A stretch of 64,000 bases of DNA. Origin: Melieria omissa (Eukaryota; Arthropoda; Insecta; Diptera; Ulidiidae). How positions within the stretch are numbered: position 1 is the stretch's first letter; each line of letters starts with the position of its first letter. The position numbers and the translations under genes were made by a program. Shown piece after piece: positions 12,301-24,300 of this stretch. The notes beneath the pieces are model-generated. The model did not search any database and was not told where the DNA came from. It saw only the letters and a program-made list of their open reading frames with translations. The stretch covers positions 73,519,614 through 73,583,613 of the forward strand of contig OZ020267.1 of assembly GCA_963971225.1 (NCBI GenBank), read 5' to 3'.

Positions 12301-15300
12301 AATTAATTAATGAATAATTAATTATTAATTAATTATTTATTTTTAATAAATAATAGTTTATTCATTTTATTAAAAAAGGAATTAATAACTAATTAATTTT
12401 TAGTTACTAATTAATTATTAAGTAATGATTTATATAATTTAACTAACTAATTAATTAAATAAATAATTAATAATTTATGAATTCATAATAAATTAATTCT
12501 TTATTTTTAATAATTAATTATTTATTTATTTTATTTAATTAACTAATTAAGAGTTAATTAATTTCAAGTCAAAAATGAATTATTAATTAATCTTTAATTA
12601 ACGATTTATTTTATTTAAATAAATAAATAATTAATTATTAATTCATAATTATTTAATCTTTTATAGTTATTTTTTTTTATTTTATTTAATTAACTAATTA
12701 ATTATTAACATATTAATTAATTAACTATTTAATTAATTATTAACTTACTAATTAATTAATTATTTAATGAATTAATAATTAATTATTTGTTTATTTGTTT
12801 ATTTAGAAAATAGCCCAGAAATAATTAAACAATAAATTCATATAAAATTATTAGTTGCGCAACTAGGTTAGGTTAGGTTCCGGTGGCTGCCTCTATGAGA
12901 GACACACTCGGAGGCCTGAAAGGCCCATTGTGATACCACATATTTCACCCGTTTTTGAACTGTGTATGCAACACTGTTTTGCCAACATATGTTACAGCAC
13001 ACATTTCAAGCGGATGGGGAAAGGGGGGGAGGGGACCTATAGTTTAACGCCGAATCCGAACGGCGATTGGCAGTTTTTCGTTCACACTTGGAGGTTTTTG
13101 CCATTGCCTGCCAAGAGCGCACTTGTGCGATTCTTGTAATTCTCATTCCCTTCATGTGGATAGCGATAGAAGTAGATGAGTTGTTCACCAGCCCGAGCCA
13201 GGAATCGAACCTGGATCCTTTGGTGTGAGAAGCCAGCGCTACCCGCTTGACTATCGAGGCCGGCTAGGTGCGCAACTAAGTTCTTGCTGTTTTTTGTGAT
13301 TTGATGAAAATTCAACTTCATTGTGAAAATATTATTATAAATAAACCATTCAAAGAATTGGCCATCAATAGCTACAACTTTTTCCAATCATTCGGGTAGA
13401 GCTCGAATACCTTGACGGTAGTTTCAGGTTTCAGGTAGATTTGTCTTTTGAAGCTATATACGAATTAAGTCTTTAAGAGTTTGGTGATATCTTCATAAGA
13501 GCGGAGCTGATCAGTCAAACCATTTGCCATCGAACAAAGCAACTAACATTCAGACGGCGTAATATCAAAGTTTGACCTTCCTTTCTCGCGAACAGTCATC
13601 AACATTGAATTCTCAGCCTTTGAAGCAACGAAACCACTCAGGGTACGTTGTTCCGCTCAGAGTAGCATCTCCGTTAACTTTTCGGAGCTCTCGATGCGCT
13701 TCATGATGCTTTGGTTATGTTCAAATCGATCAGCTGTTACTGCTGAAGCGATCTATTGACAAACAGCGATAACTTAGTTGCGCACCTAATAATTTACTTA
13801 AGTTAATTTTAAGTTGGTACCAATTCCGCCCATATGATTTTAATAAAATTTCTTATACAATCTAGAATTGACCCAAAATGATTACAAACAAAATTTCAGC
13901 CTTCTATCTCTGCACATTGCTGAGATATTTATTGGATATATTTTTACCCATTAGGCAGCAATGGGTTAAGAGATGATTTTAAAAAGTTCACTACACATTT
14001 CTTGTGATCAGTGCCATAAGTTAGAGAAGATTGAAACCCCTCCAAATATCTCTTTGATACAAAGTTGTGTACAGAATTTTCCCTCAAAATGAAATCTGAA
14101 TCTGATTGTGATGAACTATAGAAAAGTCTGAAATTACTGAAATGAATTTTTTGATTAGTCTAATAAGAAAATAATTTATATTGTCATTTAATCTCATAAA
14201 TATACAATATTAATATTTTTCGAAATACAAAAAAGCACAAATTTGTTTAAAATCGATACCCATTTCTTATGGTTCATTCTGTCAGCCGTTACAAGAAAGA
14301 AAGAAGAAAAGAAAATTCCAATTAAAATAAAATCGAACAAACTTTGCATTAATCATTCCATATTTGATATTTATTATTAAAGATTTACGAACTTTTCTAA
14401 ATCAAATCTTGTTTAAACAATTCACAAAAGTCTCAAGTTTCAATACGTTTATGTTGTATCATATTAAATGCTGAAGTAATGCAACGATGAATGCTTTGGT
14501 TTTACTACAGTTGCGCTTGTTGTTGGTTTATTGCCCTTAACCTTAATTTCAACATGTGTTGCTGGCGGCATTTAACATGCACACAGTGTGTACAGCAGAG
14601 GAGAAGTGGAAGAAGGCGGCACAGTAGGAGCGGCCAGCACAGTTGTTGACTCGCTGTTCTCGAACAGTGAACCACACTCGAGTGCACACCGTAGCAACAT
14701 AAAAAAAAACATCAACAACAACAACATTAGCACCCAACACTCGACACACAGCAACACTGCGCCCAACCAATGTTTACCAAACAAATCTAAACTGTAATAA
14801 ATCAGTCAGTTCCATGGCTCATAGCAACGCCAACGCTGAACTGGACTTGGCTTGCAATGTTGCATTGCTCATTCACCACAAATTACACTGTGCAACAAAA
14901 ACATCACTTTTGTTGAGACCCATTAAAATGTTGGTATGGGCCCCTGTAGGTCGTTTTGAAAGTATATTTGAAACTTTATTCTTGTTATTAAATGGAAATT
15001 GGTTTACATTTAACCAATAAAAATAAAGAAATAAATTTGAGAAGTTTGCGATTCAAAACATGTGCTTTTCCATAACTTTATTGACATATTTTTGTCCAAA
15101 AACTTCAAAAAAGAAAATTTAGAAAGCGCAATTCGTCTTCTCTCGTTAGATACCCAATTTTCAACAATTGAAAATATTACAAAAAAATCTTTGAAATTTT
15201 TAAAATCCTTCCAAAAGGACATTGGATCAGAAAATGAAACACTGAGTATGTTACGTGACCATGAATGACCTCTGATTTCATGCCTATATCAACATTTGAC

Positions 15301-18300
15301 TGAGTCAAAAGCGCTGTTGCACAGTGTTACAAGTCTAGGGAGGAGTTGTTAAACAAAAACAGACAAGGAGGGAAATGTGTGTTGAGTTTCAGAAAAATTA
15401 TGCGAACCAACAAAAATCCACTGTGTAAATATTATTTTTTATGTATGAAACTTGTGGCAATTTGTCTGACACGAGTTTGTCTCATATTTTGTTGGATTTA
15501 TATGCAAATCTGAAACAGTTGAAAACTATGATAGATGACCATCTAACATAGACCGCAGATGGTCATACTTGTGAAGAATCTGTCATGCCAGGTGCGTTTT
15601 CACATATGGTGCCAGTGTGACCATTGTTTACACACTTTATGCCTTTACAACCATAAAACAACGAAGATCATTGAGCTCAGATAGTGGCCAAGAAATTTCG
15701 TAGATATGAGGTTTGCAAAGTTGTACATTCAAAACATAAAAATGTTAAAGTAAAGCAAGGTCGTGCATTGCAACATTCAGGCGTTGCCCATATTCTGTTG
15801 TACAGAAGAGCTTTTCGCTGAAACCTACATTTATTTTTGCCAACAAAAATGTAATTTGACAACACCAAAAACAATGACAAGGTCAGTCCAATTCCTGTCG
15901 GCCAGAAAATTTCGGAAAATTAGCAAATATATGCAGACAGTTTAAATGTGTATAGCTCAAGTTGTGAGTATTTTGCGTGCTTGTGTACTAATTAAAATTT
16001 ATAACCATTGCATATAAAACTCTTCCAGATGATTGTAAATATGTAAGTTTTAATTCACTCATACACTTTTATAAAATATTTCTGGATTTAAGAGATCACG
16101 TAGAGTTTTAAGAAAAGACTGGTTATAAATATGAATGAATGCTTTTCAATTGAGTTATGTTGTTTTCATTAAAACTTCAGCTCACCGCCTAAACTTTCAA
16201 CTCAAAAGCTGTGATCAATAACTACTTAACATAATTCTGTTTTTACTTCTGTTGGAGGTTTTGTACTATTCGTGGAAAGATTGCTTCAAAAAGATCCATA
16301 AGGGATTTTTTTCGTTCTCTCTTCTCTACAGTACAACATAAACGTAATGAATATTTTATCAGATTATCAGGATAAGTTCAATTGATTATTCTGTTAGCGC
16401 CGCTTTTAATAAGAGGTTTCTAATGTTTTTTGAATTTTTAAGCAAAAGAAATACATTTATAACTTAAATGTAACAAATCAACAAATGTTCACAAATCAAA
16501 GTGTCTATCATAGCATTAAGTCAGTATGAACTTCTGTTCGATGTGAACACTTCTGTTGACCTCACACGCACTTGGATATCTCAGTTTATCAAAGAAGAAG
16601 AAGTCTTTAGATAGTGTAGTCGTGTCTTAGTAGATGGGTGTGGTAAGTAAGCAAATCAAGACTACAGGAGATGCTGCATTGTTCTGTCTAGAACATCTTC
16701 TTCACACTAGGTGGGCTGAATGGGTTCTAAAAAGACCGAACAAGAACAAAGGAGATGCTCCCAAGTTACGCCTGCATGCTTTTTTCCATATTGTAAACAT
16801 TTGTTGTCACCAAAAGATAATGTTTCTTGCTCACACCTACAATGGTTTCGCATTTTTTACAGTGGCGCATATAGGATTTGTTTTGGTAGAAAGGTTTACA
16901 TAATTTTTGGTCCTAATTTGTCACCGAAAAAATTTTCTAATAAACAAATATTTGTAAAGAGATTTGAACCTGAAACCCCCCTTGTAACTGTATACAATTG
17001 AATTATCTATTCGACTTTTGCAAATTTTCCAAGTAGTTTTAGATGCATCGATTTGGCTCTTTTGACAATTTCTTTAGCTATTTTGTTACCTATTTCATTC
17101 CCTTAAATATTTATATATCACAGGACTCAATAAATATGCTTGAAGTAAGAAATGAAACTCTTCATAACTAATAATGAGCCCATATTCAGTTCATTCATCA
17201 TGTCGGATTCTTACCTACTAAACCCAACTATTGTCGAAGTATTGGCTACAGTACACCACTTATTGGGTTCCTTTTCATTCTCACAATTGGATGATAAATA
17301 TTTCAAAACTATTCAATACAAAATCCATAAAACTCTAGAAAATCAATTACAGCTTTTGAAGACCATAGGTGTTCTGAAATTTAGTTCTTTGGCCGTTTTT
17401 TGTACCTCCTACTTTGTCTTCATCTGTCCAGAGTTAAATTGCAATCAATAATGATAATGTGGATTTTGAAGGCCAGGTGCGATTTGATAATTCTTGGGGG
17501 TCACAGAAATCTAAACTGCAGTCTTTGTAATTTGAACGAGTTAGAAAATATAACACATTTTCTGGGTAGGTGTCCAATTTTGAAAAGAATCAGATATCGA
17601 TATCTTGGAAAGTTCTTTTTAACTCAAGATGAAATTGTAAACAAGCTAAATGGAATTGGCGTAGGTGGATGGGATTGTCTTGTTTTGTATGTCACTGATG
17701 CTTTAAAATATAGGAGTTTAATTGTAAATGAATTCTGTTAATATGTATGTATATCTTTATGTTAGAGTAATGTATTTTCCTTTTTTCCGACAGACGACTT
17801 AAAGGTCATTGTCGTAAATTCTTTATCAGAAATGTTATCTATTGTTAATTAAATTATTTCTGTAATATTTGTTAAACAATTGAATAAAGAATATATCTAT
17901 CTATCTATCTATCTATCTAAATTGCAATCATTGGCTTCCCTTCTAACAACTATGTCAGGACTGAACTCAAGTAAGATTTCTGACTGAGCGATGGTACGCA
18001 ACTCATCTTCTTCTTTCAAAAGAAGTTAAAAACTTTTGAAAAACCAAACCAAAGTTCTCTGTTAGTATAAATCAGTACTTAAAGTTTAGTTCATTTAAAT
18101 TTATTTCAAAATTACACATTCCAAGTCTTAAGTTATTTTATCAAAAAACTTTAATCTCAACGTTTCTGACTAAATTGTCCGTTCACAAAGTTTAAATGCT
18201 TGAAATTTCCCCTTTGTCATTGCTACAACGAGCTGTCAGTATTTTCAACCGCTTTTTCAACACTAAATACAGTATTTAAGCTCTATGTCTATGTCTTTGT

Positions 18301-21300
18301 TTCTTAAAAACAACAAAAAACCTAAAACTGAAACCCCACCCAGCACAGGCAAAGTGTCGAGGTGCGAACAACGGTTTGTGTGTGAGTGCGAGTGTGTTTG
18401 GTTCATTGCAAAAGACGGCCGGAAAAGCGCAACGATTGCGCCAGATCGCACAATTTCTACGCTTTGTTTATTTTTCAAATTTATGCAGTCGCGGCACAGC
18501 AATGATGGAACTGTGCGGCCGCTGGTCAAACGCGTTCAATTGCGGCACAACAAAACTCTGCTTTCGAAAAAACCATAAGAGCGAAGCAGATTTTCCAAAA
18601 CGCCAACAGTGCGTATTGCTGCAACCTTTAGTGTCGAACGTCTGCAGCCGGCAAAGGGTCGGTCGTCTTCACTTCAACTGCTTCAACTGCACACCGAATG
18701 TGAATGTGTGGCTTAAACGTTGTAATTAAGCCGTAAACGGTTTTAATGGTGTGGGCCTGAAATTTATGCACCGATACAGCGCGAAGCGTTATTAAACTTT
18801 TGTGCCAACAGTGTTTTAAAGTTCGAGTAGTTTGTATGCGCGGCGAGGAGGGGAGCGGCGGCAACAAAATTGAGTGTTTAACTGGTGCGCAATTTGTTTG
18901 TGTGTTTTATTAAATAAAATATGCATTTGATGGGCCTAGTTAATTTCACTCACCGATTATCTTTGCCCCTTTTTTGACCACAATGCATTACAATGTTACA
19001 GTTTTAAGTTGTGGCGTCAACGCTTTAATGGATTTTTGTACAAATTGTTTTTTTTTTGTTCAAGTTTTGGTTAATTTTTTGCTTTTAATTCGAACGGAAT
19101 TGTTGTGTTGCTCTGGAATTTATTTTAATTTACTTTAAAGCAGTTAAATAAATAGTTTTTTCTCGTTATTTGTTTGCATTTTAAATGTTAATGTTATTAA
19201 AAATCACAGGTGGCGCTCCTTAAATTTGTTTACACAACTGTAAGCAATTTTCATTGGATTTTGGCGATTTAGGTCAGATTGTGGATACATTTTATTAGGG
19301 CCATAAACGGTATTGTAGGCCGTTGAGTGTTTTCGAATCATTTCTGTGGTAATTAAAAAAATCACAAAAAAAAACTTTTTCACGCGATTTTAGGGGTTTG
19401 CTGATTAAAAAAAGTATTTTACTAAATATTTTGATCCTAAGAATCCAAAGTAAAATATTTAATCAAAAGTTGACAAGTCTTCTCTTTCATTTGTTGCCCA
19501 AATTTTTATCATTGCGCAACAACAAATATTTAAATAAATTCTCTGAACTGTACTTGAAATGTACTTAAAAATTTTAAAATCTATTTAAAAGGACATTGAA
19601 TCAAAAAATGAAAGATTGAGTATGCCTTGTAACTATGAATGATTTCTAGTTTCATGCCTTTGTGATCTTTTGGACGGGTCTTGACAAAAGTGATTTTTTG
19701 TTGCACAGTGTAATAAAGAACGGTTTAATACAGAACTAGAACGGCTCTGCTTTGGGCCAACTTTGTATCATTGAATGAATTTCAGATTATAGCATTTGGT
19801 ATTTTAACCTCTAGTGACCCATAAAATGGAAATTATTATACATATTCTTACTAACATCACAATTTTGTTATATTTATCTCTGAGTCATAAAATCGTAAGG
19901 AAAAGAGCAGAAGAAAAAGGAGAAAGGAGAACAAATAGAACAATTCGAAAAAATAGAACAATAGAATTGTCAAATTTTAAAATTCTTACTTACCGACTTA
20001 CTACCTCTTACTTTCTTACGTACTTACTTGATTACTTACTCCTTACTTACTCACTTACTTACTTATTTACTTACTCACTTCTTAATTACTTACTTAGTTA
20101 CTTACTTACTTAGTTACTTACTTACTTCTTACTTACTAAATTTTTTACTTACTGACTGACTGACTGGCTTACTTACTCATTTACTTAATTACTTATTTAC
20201 TTACTTACTTCTTACTTACTTACTTAATAACTTTTTTCTTACTTACTTACTTTTTACTTACTTATTTTTTACTTACTTACTTTTTTACTTACTGACTGAC
20301 TGACTAACTTACTTTACTCATTTACTTATTTACTTAATTGCTTACTTACTTACTTGGTTGGTGGGTTGGTTGGTTGAAGTGGCTGACTCACAGTTGTCGC
20401 CCTGCAATTCACAATTAGCGCATATACACCGTTTTGATACCACATGCTCACCAAAACTAAGCCTGGTTAGTCGTATGACTGAATCCATCCGGTAGAATTT
20501 AGGTATCCAAAAAGGTTCCATAGACTTACTGTGGAGCATTCGGTCAAACAAGTAAGGAAGTGATTCCCCAGAGACTTAAATCTTCCCTTGCCAAAGCTGG
20601 GCAGTGACAGAGAAGTGATTAGGTGTTTCTTTCTCCTCTTAATTCCCACAGCTCCTACAGCGGGTATTGAAGGGGATGCTTAGCCTCTTACTTACTTACT
20701 TATACAAATTTCAAACCACAATAGATTAACAGAACGTGTAGTCTTCTGGCTTCATAGCACCTTCCACCGTTCTGTTTTTTCGGCCATCTTCTTAGTGACC
20801 AGCGCTACTTTCTCTTCTTTAACCGCTGCCTTATCACTTCTCCACTTTTTGACACAAATTTTCAATGCAGATCTCTTCTAGGCTGCAGTGCCAGTTTGCG
20901 GCGCAGTATTAAATCGAACGATTCGAATACACTTTTTCCTTCAATCTCTTATTCTTCACTTTGCCTTTGCACTCTTCTTTTTGCCACGAAAACCAAAAAT
21001 CACTTGGTCCAGTGTCACTTTATTACTGATCTCTGAATACTTGATTTACAGTCACAGTTCCATGTTTGGTTTGTTACAGTTCCATGTTTGGTTTGTTACA
21101 GTTCAATGTTTGATTTGTTACTGTTCAATGTTTGTTTTGTTACTGTTCAATATTTCCATATTTGATTTGTTGAAGTTCAAATTTTGTTTGGTTGCAGTTC
21201 AATGTTTGTTTTGTTACAGTTCAATGTTCAATTCAATTTATCACAGATCAATGTGTAATTTGATACAGTTTAATGTCTAAATTCGTAACTGTTCCATTTT

Positions 21301-24300
21301 TGGTTTGTTAAAGTTCAATGTTTTATTTGTTACAGTACAATGTTTTGTAGTTCATTTTTTTGAAGTTCAATGATTGATTGGTAACAGTTCAATGTTTAAA
21401 GCTAAGTTTAGTATTTATATAAGGTGGCACTTACTATAGGGTTTTCCAACGAGAGGTGTTATTTTGAATCACCCGGTATTTCGGTAGCTGTCACTTTTGA
21501 AGCTTTTATTCTTTGACATGTACAAACACTAAGGTTACGATATATAAAATATCATCGACATGAAGTCTTTGAAACATTGAGTTTGAAATTGACAACAAAC
21601 AAAGTTCAACAAACTGTAATGTAAGTTATGTGTTTTCAACTTTTCGAACTAAATTTCTCTTTGGTTAACAAATACTTAATCAAATCTTTATTCAACCTAA
21701 AAAAAATTAATCACTTTTTTCAAGTAAGTGAATACAACGCTTTCATATTTTAAGAGTCTGTGTCATTGAGCCATTAAAATTCATCAATCTTTAATACAAA
21801 AGTGAGGTTATTGCACGGCCCTAATGAAGCTTCAATCATCAGAGTCTGATCTCATTCTTTATATTACAATAACCTTAATTTCTTACCCATTCAAGTCGTC
21901 GTTCATCAACCTTGCATTCCAAAAAATGGCCTTTTCAATAATTGCAATTTCCTCATTAAATTGTTTCATGAAAATATCTCATTACCAAAATAATTCCATC
22001 AATAATTATAACTTACAAAAAGTGTTCGACATCAATCCATATTTTATTGTCAGTTTGCATTACAAAACATTGTCCATACATCTTTGTTCGTTCAAAGCTA
22101 TTTGTCATTGCTGTTGAAATGTTTTTTTTAATTACCAACATTTATGTTCATATTTTGTAAGAACAAATGTTGCCGCTGTGATAAATTTTCGTGGAGTTCA
22201 TTTTAGTCGCTGAAGCGCAAATGTGTCGAAGCGTTAAAATAAACGTTTATGAATTCAATGCGTTGTCAACAGTTTCAAAAATTAATCATTTTCTCATACA
22301 ATTTTCTGTTGTAACTGCACTGAAATCTCATGAATGACCTTAGCTGGTAGAACAATGTTGGTGTAGAACATTGGTGGTTTAGAACAATGTTGCCCTAGAA
22401 TGTTCACGGGTTATCAATCAATTTTTGGCGTTTATTAATTATACTTTTATGTTTTTCAGGCCTTTTAAAAAGAGGTGTGACACAATTATTGTTGTTGCCT
22501 CTATTTTTAGACATATATCCATGTACACAATTTTTTAATGAATATATGAACTAATAGGTTTTGAGGTCAAATCAGTGACAAATAGATTGTAGAATGCAAA
22601 AACTGACAAAAATAAAAACCTTAAAATCAATTGAATACTAACACTGAATCCTTGGTTTTCTTTTCGAAAGGTCAAAGACAAATTTAAAGTTTCTATTCTT
22701 TAGTGCCACTCGTCGATACCAAAGCTGGTTTTGGCAACACAAACCGGAAAAGACTATATAGAAGAAGATGCTCACTTTTTTTACCAGTTTGACTGAGTTA
22801 TCTCTAGAAGAATTAGCACAAGATGTAAGAGTACAAATAGTAAGTTCTTTCTTTCTTTTCTTTCTTTGTGAGTTCTTTCACATTTAGTTGGAAGTATTCA
22901 ACAGTCTCTTAGTCTGGTACTATCAACAAACTTTTATGACTTCCTGTTTAAACTGAACACGTATGTGCTATAACCTCACTTCTGTTTATCAAACTAAACA
23001 GATGCATTGCCACAGAGACAACATTGAGTCGAGCTCTGCATACCTGTAAAGTCGATCTATACGTATACAAAGCCGATATAGAAAATTGCAACGATCGAAA
23101 ACCAAAACATCACATCCTAACCTAGAAAATTCTTAAAATTTAAAAAATGCATTGAACGTCTTTCAAATCAAATCGCCTTCAGCGCAAAGCCAACAACAAC
23201 TTCCACTACAAAATTCTTAAAAATTAAAATTTTCATTGAACCTCTTTTAGTTCGAATCACCTTCAACGCAAAGAATGCATAAAAAAATGCCAACAACAAC
23301 TTCCACTCTAAAGCACCTCAGACATTAGTCTCAATTGATGTACAAACAAATGTCAGCAAACAAAATTTATCAACTTCCCTTTCACTTACCAGTGAGTTAA
23401 CAAGAAACTCCACTGTAAAAAAAGGCAAAACTGAAAATAAAAAAAATAATAATAATGACTCAATAAAACGACACTAACGCATAACTTTAATTGCTCCACA
23501 CTTTGCTGCAGTTAATGGCAACTCGGAGCGTAATTGCTGGTTTACAAAAAGTTATGCTGTACAACAACAAAAACGCTATATTTAAGAGTATTTAACGCAC
23601 GCACCAGTCGCCACATGAAATGTCAAATAGTCAAATGTTGTTTTTTTTTATGAAAATTAAAATTTATTTATAGGCAGTTTTGTGAAGTTTGCATTAGTTT
23701 TTATGCAATTCGCAAGCATTTGCAAACTTTGTAAAAAAACTCACAAAAAATAACAAAAGATCATTCAACTCAGTCATTCAAATGGCAAAGTTCTCTGTGG
23801 CATACAAACAAATTTTTCAATTAACAACTTGGCATAGCTTGAGATTTGATATTTGGGATGTTTGAGTTTTGTGTTGAAAAATATAAATAAAAGTGCAGAA
23901 AACTAACGTAAACTAGTTTACGAGTTCGAGTGATTGGTGAATTGAATGATTTTTATGAATTGAATGAATCTTGTGCACTTAAACTAACGTTGACCGCGTT
24001 CAAACTAGTCTAGCAACGGTCATAAAATTAGACACACATTAGTGCATTGCATACAACAATTGGTAGCTCGCTTAAATTTGTGTTAAAAGTAACCGGTTTT
24101 TGACTGCCAGCATTTTTCATTAACCATTTTGATAGCCTTTGCTGGTAGAAAGCACTAACTTTGTTAGATTTGTGCCGCTCAGAATAAGGCGTGGCGAATA
24201 TAGAAAAGTATATAAAAGGGTATTTTGAAAATAGTTTAGTTTTAATCAGATCAATTATACTAATCAATAATACTAATCAATTTTAATAACACATGAACCT

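Noticed and set aside
16940..16990. Minus-strand 'ggttcaaatct' as a tRNA B box
   Set aside because: No matching A box, stems or anticodon arm at tRNA spacing.
17152..17451. 99-codon frame left of the LINE fragment as part of the element
   Set aside because: The target-site duplication places the element boundary at 17448, so this frame is host DNA without coding support.
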